Below, one piece after another: positions 47,906-60,648 of a stretch of DNA of 64,000 nucleotides. The stretch is taken from positions 335,558 to 399,557 of the forward strand of contig CAJJDN010000079.1 of NCBI GenBank assembly GCA_905182985.1. Direction: 5' to 3'. Below the pieces are notes generated by a model that did no database searches, was not told where the DNA came from, and saw only the letters and a program-made list of their open reading frames with translations. How positions within the stretch are numbered: position 1 is the first letter of the stretch; the number at the start of each line of letters is the position of its first letter. Source of the stretch: Paramecium sonneborni. Taxonomy: Eukaryota; Ciliophora; Oligohymenophorea; Peniculida; Parameciidae. A program made the translations under genes and the position numbers.

Positions 47906-50900
47906 ATGTTTAATCTATAAAATGGTTTTGATTTAGAATAAGATATAGAATTAAAGGCTGTGTAGAATGAAGACTTTGAATAATAATATTTAGGACAATG
48001 TTTGCGAGATACAAAAAAAGAATATTCATTGTTTCCATAAGTTGCTAGTAGAACATTGAGTCCCAGAAGTTTAGAAGCTAAATATTTACATAGTCCAAAT
48101 TCTCTTAATTCAAATTCTGAAGAGAACATTCTGGCTTCAAATATGTAAACACCTAAAGTAGCAGTTTTATAAACTCGAGATTCAAGTAGAAGAAGTTAAG
48201 GAAATGCATAATTAAGTTAAACAAATGCATAACCAAGTTTTATGTTTTTATTTTACATTGGACGATTTGTAGAAAAGCTATCCATTAATCGTAAAAGATT
48301 GGGAAGTCTAAGCGAGGCTCATTTTAATTTGATTGGAGACAAAGCTTCTGATGTGTATAAAATTCATTTATTCTCTTTTAGGCAAAATTTATTTACTTAT
48401 TCTAAACGTGTTAGTTAAGCTGGATTTAATCTAAAGAGAATGAAAACTCTTTTAGATTTAGATAGGGTAAGGAGAGATACCTCAACTTTTGAATAAGTAA
48501 AGGAAAATTTTAAAAAATTGAGAAAACCAATATTGAATTGTCTAAATGCAATAATCCATAAGATTCCTATCATTTAACCAGAATCAATATTTAAAATGTA
48601 TTGGGATATCTTTACATCCTTTTTTAGATTAATTCTTTTAGTTTTAGTTCCTCTAGAAATAGCTTTTAAACCTGAAATACTCTTTAATAATCTTATTTAA
48701 TTGACTTATGTTATCCTCATAATTCTATAATTAGATTTTCTAATAAGATTAAATACTCTTACATATAGAAATGGGATAGCAATTAAAGATAAATGGGAAT
48801 TGGTTATACATCAGTTAAAAAAGGAGTTTCTTACTGATTTTTCAACTTCTTTGATATTAATCATATTTATGATTATACCTGATATGAAAACTAAAGCCAA
48901 TTTATTTTTATTATTAATTTTAGCCTAAAATAAATATGTTTATGAAACATCTGCTAAAAGTGATTAAATTTCATATTTAACAAGACCATAAAGAGGTATT
49001 TTTGGATTATTAAAATTTATATTAACCCTTCTCTATATTTTGCATTTATTTAGTTGCATATGGTTTTATTTCAGTAGTATAAGTCTTGAAGATTCATGGA
49101 TCAGATTTAATGATTTAGAAGGAAAGAATTGGGAAGAGTAATATTTATAAGCACTTTACTTTGCTGTTGTAACTATGTTAACTATTGGTTATGGTGATAT
49201 GGTACCAAAAAATGCTATTGAAAAAATTATTACAATGTTATTTGTTTTGGGAGCATGTAATTTTATAATAAATCAATTAGGTTTATGGGTTTCTCTTAGT
49301 GTAAATTTTATTGGCAGTATTATTGATGATATAACTTAAAATCAAGTAGAGAGGAATCGAAAAATGAGAGTTATAAATAAATATATGAATTAAAGAAAGA
49401 TACCTTTTAATTTATAACATTAGTATTATAATTGTTTATCATTTAAATTAGAGTAAAAGAATATTTAACATTCAGATGGAAAGAAGATGATGAAGTTGAT
49501 CTAGAAATGGAACAAAAATTATTGGAATAATTATCAGATGAATTAAAAGAAGAATTAAATAAATAGGCTCATAAAGTATATATAGATAAATCAGACTTTT
49601 TAAAAAAAAATTTTAGTGAAGAATTACGAAATGCTTTATTTAAATCTATTAAAAGAAAGATTATTCCTCCTTAGGTTGCATTTTCAACTGAATTTGATAA
49701 TTAATAACATCTATGTTTTGTTGAATAAGGACTTATTGTTTATTAGAATCCAGAAAATAAATAAAAATTTAAAACGAATGCTGTCATCAATTAAGGTTAA
49801 TTTTTTTGTGTAAATGATTTTATTATTAATAATCCGTAGATGGATCTTTTTAAATCTATTGGATATACGAGTCTATTGATATTATCTAAATCAGATTTTA
49901 TTAAAACATTAAAAGATTATCCTGATGATTTTTAAAAATATTGTTAATTAAAAGAAAACTTAAATTTAAGTTATATGCCTCCTATTTTAGAAAATGGATA
50001 ATTTTGTCCAGCTTGTTAAAATTTTAGACATTCATTAAATAGATGTACTTAAGTTCTATTCGTACCAAATAGAGAAGCTGTGATAAAAAGATATTGTATG
50101 GTTGAAAATCAATAAGCTAATAAATCTTTTAAAAGATAAGAAAATTTTAAATAAGATTGGAGACATACAAGATCTATGAAAGATATTTTATAATAATTTG
50201 CAACAGCGTTTTAAAGTGAGAAATAATAGATTATTTCAATATAATCTAAAGTTTAATTGAATGTAGAATGGGGATCAGATTCAAATTCATCTATTGATGA
50301 TGCATAATCTCCTGGATTTAAGATTCCATAGAATTCACCTATTTTTGAGGCATAACATATAAAATAATCAAGAAAAAGTAGAATAGTAGCTGATTTATAA
50401 TCTCATAATAAAATTGATACTAGATAAAATTTAAATTAAGCTCTTTAGATAAGAAAATAATCAATTTTATCAGGAGGAATATCATTGGGTTTTAGTAAAG
50501 GTAATTCTCCAAAAAATAAAATTGAGATTCCATTTATTGATGAGATTAAAGAAAGTGATAATTCAGAAGATGATGATGATGATGATGATGATGAAAGTGA
50601 TTAATCAACACACAAATAAAATGATGATATTGTTGATTATAAAAAAGAGTTAGAAAAAATAGCATAAGCTACTTAAAATTTTAATGATGATATGTAAGAA
50701 AATATTACAAATTTATATCATTAATTACAAACAAATTTAGAATAAAATTAAAATGATACTATTGTTCGAAAAGCATTATAATAGTTAGAACCACTCTATT
50801 GGTCATTAAATTAATTAAAATTTGATGAATTTGAATCACAATCTTAATTTGATTATTATTTTAATTAATAAAACGCAAAAGATGTCATTATGTTTATTAA

Positions 50901-51171
50901 AAATGATATATTTTAATGGGAAAAAATATTATTAGACAGAATGAGAAACTTTATGTATTATCCATTTCAATATATATTAAATTTTATGAGAATGAGAAGA
51001 AATGAAACTATAAAAAAGTTAAAACCTGTAGTTGCAAATGTATAAAGTAATTTTGGTGATTTCAAGAAGAATTTAAAGTTTAAAAAAAAATCAACTTTAG
51101 TTAAATAAAGTTTAAAATTTAGTTCTATAGTTCCAGATAATAGTAAATTTAAAGGTAAACAATTCAAATGA
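47906..51171 (+). CDS. Voltage/cyclic-nucleotide-type K+ channel (six TM, CNBD)
   Basis: Plasma or ciliary membrane K+ channel. About 1,078 aa, one intron of 29 nt near 49420-49450. A long N-terminus is followed by hydrophobic segments from about residue 235 (FFRLILLVLVPLEIAF, FSTSLILIIFMIIPDM, LLKFILTLLYILHLFSCIWF). The pore is ALYFAVVTMLTIGYGDMVPK near residue 425, with the GYGD K+ selectivity filter. After S6 and a C-linker comes a cyclic-nucleotide-binding-like domain (about 570-690; VAFSTEFDNQQHLCFVEQGL, QGQFFCVNDFIINNPQ). It lacks the canonical R of the phosphate-binding cassette as far as I can see, so ligand binding is uncertain. The tail has eight Asp in a row (50569-50592). It is followed by PKG and PDE genes on the same strand. 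EAG/CNG superfamily. Confidence 0.88.
50569..50592 (+). repeat. GAT x8 microsatellite (Asp run) in the K+ channel gene
   Basis: Eight GAT codons in frame, flanked by SEDNSE-like acidic residues in the cytosolic tail. It gives a very acidic patch that may bind cations or basic proteins. Confidence 0.9.
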
Positions 51172-51471
51172 TAAATCTCATTTAATTATGTATTTAATAT
51201 TTATTTTAAAAAATATATGACAATTATGTATTAAATTATATCCAAGAAGTATAAAGTGTATAATTGAAGTTTAATATTTAAAAGTTAATCCTAGATAAAT
51301 TTTGTAATTATGTTTTAAATTGAAGATATATATTATAAGAATAAATGGAATCCAAAAAAGAAGGACAGAATTGGTTGAAATAGGATTAATAAATTAACTG
51401 ATTTTGTTAAATGCATTAAAATTTCTAATTTATAAAATAGATATTAACATTGACTTTTTTATATTAAATTT
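51172..51471. other. Intergenic region
   Basis: About 300 bp of A/T-rich sequence between the K+ channel and PKG genes. A short ATG frame at 51349 (MESKKEGQNWLK) stops within 19 codons. Nothing else supported. Confidence 0.4.
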
Positions 51472-53944
51472 ATGGATCAAAACCACTGGATTTAAAAGTC
51501 ATCTGTTTAGGAATTTGGAATTGACCAAAGTGTTTAACAGTAACATTAGTAGGGATAACCATAAGCTTCTTTGATTCGAAGAGTCTCTAAACGTAATGTT
51601 GCTATCAGGCCCACTTAGGAGAGTGGAATTGCATAAATATATGAAACATTTCATCCAGAATAAAAAACATAAAATCTTGAAGATATAAAATTCATCATAA
51701 AATGCTTTTAAAGTCATTTTGTATTTAGCTCTATGAGTGATACATAATTGTAATTATATTATATGTTAATTTAGAACACAATTAGCACATAGTATGTTTT
51801 ATTGCAGATTGAAAGTTGGAGAATCAATAATTAAATAAGGAGATGGAGCAAGCTCTTTTTTTATACTTGAGAAGGGAAAAATTAATGTTTTGGTGGATAA
51901 CGTACCACGGAAAGAATTAACCTCTGGATTTGGGTTTGGTGAATTAGCCTTGTTATATAATGCTCCTAGATCAGCAACATGTATGGCTGTAGAAGAGTGT
52001 TTCTTATGGGGAATAGATAGACATACTTTCAGAAAGAGTATAGAAACGATAATGAGAAGTGAATAGGAAAAAAATAGAAAATATTTGGAGAGTGTAAAAT
52101 TTTTTAGTAAATATATGAAACAATGAAATAGATTAATTAACAAGAGAATAAAAGGATGCTGTTGCTGGTGTGTTAATATCGTAGAAATTTAATTAAGGAG
52201 AGATTATAGTGAATGAGGGAGATTAGGCTAGTTCATTTTATATAATAGTGGAGGGTTAATGTGGAGTGTTTAATAAGGATAATTAATAAATAGCAGTTTT
52301 GAATCCTAGTGATTCTTTTGGTGAATCAGCATTAAAACATGAAAATTAGGTGAGAATGATGACAATAAAATCTATATAAAAAGATACAAAAGTATTGGCT
52401 TTAGGAAAGGATATGATTTAATAGATTTTAGGTGATTAAGTCTAGTCTATTATTTATAAAAATATTTGTAAATGGGCATTGAATTCTTCTAAATTATTTG
52501 GGAAAACTCAATCAAATTATTAGGATAAATTATTAGAGGGAGTATAAATAAAAAAGTTAGCAGCAAATTCTAAGATTATTACTAAGGGAGATAAGGTTGG
52601 ATAATTAGTAATTGTTTTGGATGTTGATGTAGTTGATGAAAATAAAGGAAAAGCTATAAAGGGATCAATTTTGGCTGAAGATACATTGTAAGATAAATTA
52701 TAAGGAACAACTCATTAAAAAACATATATATTAGAAGGGGAAGGACATGTAGCTTTTATTGATTATGAATAATTTAGAAAGGCTTAAGGAAGTGTAGAGA
52801 AAATTTAATAAGGAAAAGCATAATAATCAGAAAAAGCAAATGCATTTGAAGAGTAGATCAAGAGTTAACCATTTAAAAATTTAATATATTTAAATAAATT
52901 AGGATCTGGTTAATTTGGTTCTGTTTATTTATGTAAATTTAAAGAATTAGATACATTATTTGCCTTGAAATATGTGACAAGAGCTCATGTGTAATAATTT
53001 GGAATACAAAAACATATATAGTAAGAGAAAGCAGTTTTAGAATTGATGGATCATCCTTTTATTCTTAAATTTTATAGATCATATAAAGATAATGAAAATA
53101 TATATTTTTTGACTGAATATATTCCAGGAATGGAATTATTTGATGCAATAAGAGTAATTGGTATATAATTAAATTAATTATTAATATAGGATTATTAAGT
53201 AAATATGATGCTTAATTCTATGCCTCTTAGATGTTATTGTAGATGGAATATTTACATACATAACATAGTATCGTATATAGAGATATAAAACCAGAAAATA
53301 TAATGGTAGATGATAAGGGATTTTTAAAATTGATAGACATGGGTACTGCAAAATCATTTAAGAATTAATGTAAGAAATAGAACAATTCTTTAATATAGAA
53401 TCTTCAAAGACTTTTACAATAATAGGAACACCTCATTATATGGCACCAGAAGTGATTTCAGGAAAAGGTTATGGTTATTTTGCAGATTTATGGAGTGTTG
53501 GAGTTTGTGTTTATGAATTTATATGTGGAGGTTTACCTTTTGGAGAAGAGGCTGAAGATCCATTTGAAATATATAAAGAAATTATAAAAAAGCCAATAAG
53601 TTATCCTCATTTTATGTCTGATAAAACTGCTAAACCTTTTATTGAATAATTAATGAACAAGATTCCAGAAGTCAGACTTGGAGGATCATATACTACTTTA
53701 AAATCTCATGCTTGGTTTAAAGACTTTGATTGGGTAATTATTAATTTTAAAATAGGAAAAATTATTAAGTAAATCAATCAAAGCACCATTATTACCTGGA
53801 AAAGATAAAATTATGACTCCTGCATAAATTTTAAGTGTCTAATAACGTGGAGTTACAGTTCATGATTAAATTCAGAAGGATACTTAAGGATAAAAGAAAG
53901 TTTTAGCAAGTGCTAAGGATGCAGAATGGGATAGTACATTTTGA
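51472..53944 (+). CDS. cGMP-dependent protein kinase (PKG)
   Basis: AGC-family Ser/Thr kinase activated by cyclic nucleotide. About 780 aa, introns of 25, 25, 29, 29 and 22 nt. After an N-terminal arm with RRVSKR (autoinhibitory-like), cyclic-nucleotide-binding domain A reads [20 protein letters not shown] with the cassette [18 protein letters not shown]. Domain B has [16 protein letters not shown] and [19 protein letters not shown] third, degenerate CNBD-like segment follows. The kinase starts near residue 462 (GSGQFGSVYL), with [11 protein letters not shown] near 575, DMG in place of DFG near 596, and [20 protein letters not shown]. The C-terminal AGC tail ends EWDSTF. Ciliate and apicomplexan PKGs share the multi-CNBD single-chain layout. 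Lies between the K+ channel and PDE genes. Confidence 0.93.
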
Positions 53945-54047
53945 TTAAGTTTATAAGAACAATATATATTCTTATTTTCTGTTTGTCTTTTGTTTCTCTA
54001 TTATTTTATAATAATTTTATAATAATTTTATCAAAGGGTTAATTTTG

Positions 54048-56881
54048 ATGTAAATCAGCCAAACTTTAAGTAGATGTATTACTTTTCATAAGATTGTCTA
54101 ACAATTGTATGAACAAGGAGAAATTAATTTTAAAGAAAAGAATAAACTTAAAACAGAATTTAATACTAATAATGAAGACATATAATATTTGATAGATGGT
54201 AATATTAATCTACATTATAAGACATTGATAAAGAAGATTTTAAATAATAGTTAGTTGAATATGTAAAATCTAAACATTAAACTTTTAAATTACTCAATTC
54301 ACCTGGTCTAAGAAGAAAGTCTCATGTTTCTGAATCTAGTCCTACTATTGGTAGAAGAAGTGGTTTCTCTAAAGAAAGTAAAATTACTGAAGAAGAATTA
54401 ATATCATATATAAATAAACTTAGAGAAGCACTTGTAGATGTTTATCAATCAAGATCAAATTCTCTTACTTATTTAGTATAAGATCATCTGAAATCATTAA
54501 CTCAATTCATTTCTAAAATATCTATTTTAAGTCCATAGGCATCTATTATCTTACTTTAAGAATAAAATATTGCAGAAGAGATTCAATTTTACTATAAATA
54601 ATTGAAAAATCAATTTTTGAATACACATACTTTGTTAATTAACGACAATATTATGGCTGTTACATCAAAACTTGTTCAAAATCTGTTAAATTGTGATGAA
54701 TTCACTTTCATTAATCCTTAATATGGAATTTATGAATCAAACAAAAATTCGTTTAATAATATTGAAACAAATGAATATTTACATGATTTAATCTCTGTCA
54801 CAACTAATGTCAATCTTTTAACAGAAAATCAAACCAAACTCTCTTTAATGTTCTCGTAATATCAAAGAACTTATACCATTAGAATTTAAGATGAGTGTTT
54901 CTTCTATCATTAACGCTAAATTAAAGATACTTTACTTAATCTTACTTTAGAATATAAATGTCTTAATGAAGTTTAAATATTAAGTAAATTAATCTCCAAA
55001 GCAACTATTGAAGCTAGAGTTTAATTATTTAGTCCTATTTAAATTGGTAATATGATACTTGATATTGGTGTTGAATTTGTTCGATGCAGTAAATATTTAT
55101 TTATTAATTAAATCATCAATTTATTGCGTACTAAATATACTATTGAAAAAACTGAAAATGATCTGTTAGGATCATCTACTTCATTATCAAGTACTAATCT
55201 ATCTCCCACTAGTAAATAGGCTAAATTTGCTAAAATACAATTTAAAGATATATTGCCTTTAGAAATAATTGTTCTAGGATTAAATTTAAATAAGAAGGAT
55301 GACATATAAATATATAAGACTATAACTAATCTTTATACTAAATATTTGAAGTTTATAGAGTTAAGTTACGATAGAATTATTTTTTATAAATATTTCATTA
55401 AATCTAAAGATTCAATAATGTTAGAATTTGATAAAGAGGGTAAATTGTCTTTTTTATCAAGACCAATTCCTCCTTCTTTAAGTAGAGAATTCTAATTAAC
55501 ATATCATAATCGAGGACATTATTATTAAATTATATAGAATGATAAGTTATTAAAAGTGATTGAATAACATTTAGATAATAAATGGAATATTTAATAAACT
55601 GATTAATTGTATGAGATATTTATGAAAGCCAGAAACAAAAAATTCAAAGGTTTTGCCATTATATTTTCGGAAGGATTTTTACAAACAAGAAATTTGGAAA
55701 TGGAAACCAAAAAAATAAAATTAAGATAAGAAGCCACATAATATTTATCAAATTTAGAATAAAATAATCCAGAAATAAAAGATACTATATTATCTTTCTA
55801 TATTCCTTAATAGGTTCATATTTCTGGAATTGTAAATAAAAAAAAAAAGAGTATGATTAATGGATTTATAGACACAATTTAAATAAATTTAATAGATGTA
55901 ATAAATTTAGAATAGGAACCAATATATATTGATTAGATAGATAGTTTTGATTTTAATATATTCAAGATAGAAAATAATTCAATAGAAAAATAAAGAATTG
56001 TTTATTAGATATTAAAAAAGAATAATTTTTTAGAAGAATTTGAGATTGATAAAAACAGATTATGTGAATTTTTAGGTTAATTGGAATATCGATATGATAA
56101 ACGTAGAAATCCATTTCATAATTATAATCATGGAGTAAATGTTATGCATAGTTGTCATGTTATAATGAACAAAATGATATCTTTATTACAATATAGAGAT
56201 CTCTTTGATTAATTAACTAAATTATCATTAATTTTAAGTGGATTGTGTCATGATGTAGGACATACTGGTAAAACAAATATATTTGAAATTAATAATATGT
56301 CTTAAAAAGCTATAAGATATCATGATAAAAATGTTTTGGAGTAATATCATGCAGCTACAGCACTCAAATTATTATTAAAAGATAGAATGAATTTTTTAAA
56401 GAATATAGAATTTAGATAATTTAGAGAGAAATTCATTTAGAATATAATATTTACTGATAAGTAGGAACATTTCAATTTACTCAAATTTTTTGAAGCAAAC
56501 AATGAGAAAGATATAAAAATAATAACTGGAATGATTATTCACACTTCAGATTTTGTTGGTGCAGCTGCAAAATGGCCAATATCTAAATCATGGTCTTTGA
56601 GAGTTAATCAAGAATTTTAATCATAATATGAGGAAGAAGGAAGATTAGGATTACCTTAATAACCATTTATGAAAGATTTACAAAAAGTAATTAACATCTT
56701 TAGTATATAGATTTCTGTTTTATCAAAATCAGAAATAGGGTTTTACAAATTCTTTGTTCGTCCATTATATGTATCCTTATCTAAATTTATGGATCATTAA
56801 TTATAGGATAGAATTGATAATATTGATGAAACCATAATTGAATGGGATTAATTGGCAACTTAAGAGAATCAATAACAATGA
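54048..56881 (+). CDS. 3',5'-cyclic nucleotide phosphodiesterase
   Basis: Hydrolyses cAMP and/or cGMP. About 936 aa with one 23-nt intron near 54197. A long N-terminal regulatory part without a sure domain (a GAF-like fold is possible) precedes the class I PDE catalytic domain, from about residue 640: NPFHNYNHGVNVMHSCHV with the first metal-binding His, LSGLCHDVGHTGKTNIFEIN with the HD pair (near 726), LEQYHAATALKLLL, the metal-binding Asp in MIIHTSDFVGAAAKWPISKS (near 823), then SLRVNQEFQSQYEEEGRLGL. The usual LENHH is LEQYH, so one His of that pair is Tyr. Substrate specificity cannot be read. The last 108 bp are repeated at 57801-57908 because of the N junction at 57800. Confidence 0.92.
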
Positions 56882-57614
56882 AATTACTCATTTAATTTTG
56901 TATTAAATATATAAATGAGTAAAATTAAATTAATATACTTAAATATTCTTAAATTGATACCTATCTTTACACTAACTCTTTAAATACGTTTATAGAAAAT
57001 ACAAGATTAATCATTTTTATTTAAATCTTAATAACATTTTAAAATTTATTTGAAAAAAAGAATTTATACTCTTATTACATTATGAATTCATAATAAATAA
57101 AATCTAACTTAATAGGAATTTAATCATACCTACACAACCACTATTTAAATATTTGTCTCCTTTATAAATTTTTATTGTAAATAATATAGGTAAGTTTCTC
57201 AAATAAATTTTAAACAAATTTATCTATTTCACAATTATTTTAAATTGCAGGTTCATTCAATTTATAAAATATACAAAAATACACTAGGATAGATTTAAAA
57301 TCTTTTAAGTAAATTTAAAAAACAGCTCTGTGCTTTCATGATTTTAAGAAAATAAATTTTTGACTTTTAATTTATCTATAGCTTTCTATTTAATCTATTT
57401 AAATTTAGATTTTACATCAATAGAAGAGAGATCAATTCTAATTTCAAACAATTTTATTAAAGTAATAATTCTTAAGAAAGTTTTTAGAATATTTAAAATT
57501 TAATATTATTAATAGATCTAAATTTTTTCTTAAATAATAAATTTATTTTTTAAAATGATTAAAAGTAGGATATAAATGTCAAGGTAATATAATAATGAAT
57601 ATTATACAAAATTA
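56882..57614. other. Intergenic region, PDE / STPG (convergent)
   Basis: A/T-rich, no supported coding frame. Holds the 3' ends of the two converging genes. The same sequence recurs at 57909-58641. Confidence 0.5.
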
Positions 57615-57799
57615 TCAAATTTCTTAGAATAAAATATTAAAAGTAGATTTTTTCCAAGCATTTTCTTTTGGATCAAAGTATTCTCCTGGACCAGGTAAAT
57701 TATCTTGGTTTTTTTCATAATTAAATCTATTTTCCTAAGTTAAATAATGATTGTAGATATTACTCTAAAATTAAAGGGAGGATGAGGTTTTTTTTTTTT
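57615..57799 (-). pseudogene. Duplicated 3' fragment of the STPG gene
   Basis: Copies the last exons, including LPGPGEYFDPKENAWKK and the TGA complement at 57615-57617, but the N at 57800 cuts it from the rest. The full gene is continuous with copy 2. Assembly artefact rather than a real remnant. Confidence 0.75.
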
Positions 57800-57800
57800 N

Positions 57801-57908
57801 TCCTTATCTAAATTTATGGATCATTAATTATAGGATAGAATTGATAATATTGATGAAACCATAATTGAATGGGATTAATTGGCAACTTAAGAGAATCAAT
57901 AACAATGA
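57801..57908 (+). pseudogene. Duplicated 3' end of the PDE gene
   Basis: Repeats the last 36 codons of the phosphodiesterase, including its TGA at 57906-57908, with no catalytic part. Produced by the same repeat junction. Confidence 0.75.
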
Positions 57909-58826
57909 AATTACTCATTTAATTTTGTATTAAATATATAAATGAGTAAAATTAAATTAATATACTTAAATATTCTTAAATTGATACCTATCTTTACACT
58001 AACTCTTTAAATACGTTTATAGAAAATACAAGATTAATCATTTTTATTTAAATCTTAATAACATTTTAAAATTTATTTGAAAAAAAGAATTTATACTCTT
58101 ATTACATTATGAATTCATAATAAATAAAATCTAACTTAATAGGAATTTAATCATACCTACACAACCACTATTTAAATATTTGTCTCCTTTATAAATTTTT
58201 ATTGTAAATAATATAGGTAAGTTTCTCAAATAAATTTTAAACAAATTTATCTATTTCACAATTATTTTAAATTGCAGGTTCATTCAATTTATAAAATATA
58301 CAAAAATACACTAGGATAGATTTAAAATCTTTTAAGTAAATTTAAAAAACAGCTCTGTGCTTTCATGATTTTAAGAAAATAAATTTTTGACTTTTAATTT
58401 ATCTATAGCTTTCTATTTAATCTATTTAAATTTAGATTTTACATCAATAGAAGAGAGATCAATTCTAATTTCAAACAATTTTATTAAAGTAATAATTCTT
58501 AAGAAAGTTTTTAGAATATTTAAAATTTAATATTATTAATAGATCTAAATTTTTTCTTAAATAATAAATTTATTTTTTAAAATGATTAAAAGTAGGATAT
58601 AAATGTCAAGGTAATATAATAATGAATATTATACAAAATTATCAAATTTCTTAGAATAAAATATTAAAAGTAGATTTTTTCCAAGCATTTTCTTTTGGAT
58701 CAAAGTATTCTCCTGGACCAGGTAAATTATCTTGGTTTTTTTCATAATTAAATCTATTTTCCTAAGTTAAATAATGATTGTAGATATTACTCTAAAATTA
58801 AAGGGAGGATGAGGTTTTTTTTTTTT
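57801..58826. repeat. Direct repeat copy 2 (1,026 bp) right of N at 57800
   Basis: Second copy of 56774-57799, continuous with the STPG gene to the right. Confidence 0.92.
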
Positions 58827-60602
58827 CTAAAACATAGATGAATTATTATGCATTCTAATTTATTAATCTTCTTGTTCATCATCTTCTTCATCAATAGGCT
58901 TTTTTTCTTTATACATAAATCTAGGTAATGATGACCCAAAAGCTGGTTTATAAATGGCCAAATCAGGATCTTCTTCTTTTTCAATTTTAGTTGTTTATTC
59001 AATGGTGTAATTTTTGACATCATATGCACCTGGAGCTGGAAAATTATCTTTAGAAACTGAAGTAGCTTCTGCTCTTTTTGTTTTAGATGTAAAAACAGAT
59101 ACAACTCCTTTAACTTTTTTATTTTATTAATCATATGTTCCTGGACCAGGCATTTCATTTTCTTATTGTTTAAATCTTGATTAATTGGATCCAAAATTAG
59201 AAACAGGTGATCTTTCTAATTTTTTAATTAATTTATCTTCTAACTAACTTAATTATATTATTAATTACATTAATTTTTGGATTATATGTTTATGGTCCTG
59301 GACGCTTTTCATAGCTTTTAGCTTCAAATCGTAAATTAGTTGATTGAAAAGGAGGTTATTTTTATGATATACTTTCTTTAATAATATCAGTTTCTAATTC
59401 ATAATCTCCAGGACCAACATAACAAGGCATTCTTTTTTCTTGAAATCTTCTACTTTTAGATCCAAAACAATTTTTTCCTAATTTAGTTGTATTTTATGTA
59501 TTAGTTGAAATAGCTGATTAACTGGAAATATTTCCTAAATATTAACCTGGACCTGGTGTTGTATCCTTTTTGATTTAATATAAATGATGATAATTACATC
59601 ACAAAATATATATTCATCATCTTCTAATTAACTTCCTGCATTCTTTGTAAGTCTATCTTTTTATTTATCAAAGAATATTTTCATAAATTATTTCTATTTT
59701 TCTTCTTTAGTTGAATCAAACAATCTTTAAGATTTAGATTAGAAATTTCCTGATGGATTTAGCTTATGTAATGGTACAACAGATGCATTAGGATCATAAG
59801 TACCAGGTCCAACCATTAATTCTTTTTCTTTTGATATGGTTGGTTCTAATCTTTAAACTTTAGATTTATGCCAAAAATTTCCTTTATATTTATTCTATTC
59901 AAATGCATCCTTTACTTCATATTAACCTGGACCAACTGAATCTTATTTAAGACCAGTAAATGTTGGAAATGGAAATTTGTTAACTTCTAAATCATGTGCT
60001 AAATAGTCTTAATAAATTTTAATTACTTCCTTTTTCTGTATAACCATAAACTTGATTTGATGAAGGTATGGAAGGTATTGATTAATATTTGTTCATTTTC
60101 ATTAAGTTTTCAATATAATGTTATGATGTATATTATTATTGAATAACTCTAGTTCCACAGTTACTTGCATCATATGCCCCAGGACTTTCATTTATTTAAG
60201 AATAATTAAATACCCAGGTGATATCATACTTTTCGGATGATGAAATCTTTTACTCTAAGAAGCAAAAACTGATTAAGGTTAAGGTCTTTCGATTACTTTC
60301 ACTTATGATAAAGGCGATTATAGAACTATGTTTTACCTCAGAAAACATTTAATTTAAGTATCTTACCCTTATACTTCATTTTAAAGATTATAGCTTCCTG
60401 GTCCAGGAGAAATTTCTTATTTTATTGCAGGATTTCTTGTAACTTATGTATCAAAAGGAGCATTTCCTTATTTTATTTTTAATTATTCATGTGCAAGATA
60501 ACTGCCAGGACCAACCTATTTGTATTAAATCCATTTTACATTTGGAGGAACACCCGATGGTTTATTTAGCATATTTCTTTCTGCTTAAAATACAAAAGCC
60601 AT
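58642..60602 (-). CDS. SHIPPO/STPG repeat (sperm-tail PG-rich) protein
   Basis: Axonemal protein of the ODF3/STPG family, which binds inside or along doublet microtubules. About 607 aa with introns of 23, 28, 32, 25 and 29 nt that close the frame exactly. About eleven PG-rich motifs occur at 40-70-residue intervals: VGPGSY, SPGPGSY, SPGAY, VGPGQY, VGPGTY, TPGPGQY, VGPGDY, RPGPQTY, MPGPGTY, PAPGAY and LPGPGEY. Short basic, phenylalanine-rich segments lie between them (NFGSNQSRFK, FGSKSRRFQEKR), also typical of the family. The start MAFVFQAERNMLNKPSGVPP lies 46 bp from the divergent Deltex gene. The last exons also occur at 57615-57799 because of the N junction. Confidence 0.9.
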
Positions 60603-60648
60603 TTTTATATATAATAATATATTTTTAAATATTTTATACTTTCTAAGA
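60603..60648. promoter_or_regulatory. 46-bp divergent intergenic region (STPG / Deltex)
   Basis: Two start codons point away from each other across 46 bp of almost pure A/T. A shared minimal promoter is likely; no motif recognised. Confidence 0.5.

Larger units (their letters stand above)
56774..57799. repeat. Direct repeat copy 1 (1,026 bp) left of N at 57800
   Basis: Recurs at 57801-58826 with an offset of 1,027, apparently identical. Includes the PDE 3' end, the intergenic region and the last codons of the STPG gene. It ends in a T homopolymer directly before the N. Confidence 0.92.

Noticed and set aside
58787..59194. 135-codon minus-strand ORF rich in Lys/Leu
   Set aside because: Out-of-frame shadow of the STPG gene; the correct frame shows PGPGTY and PAPGAY repeats and FR-E-NRF splice continuity.
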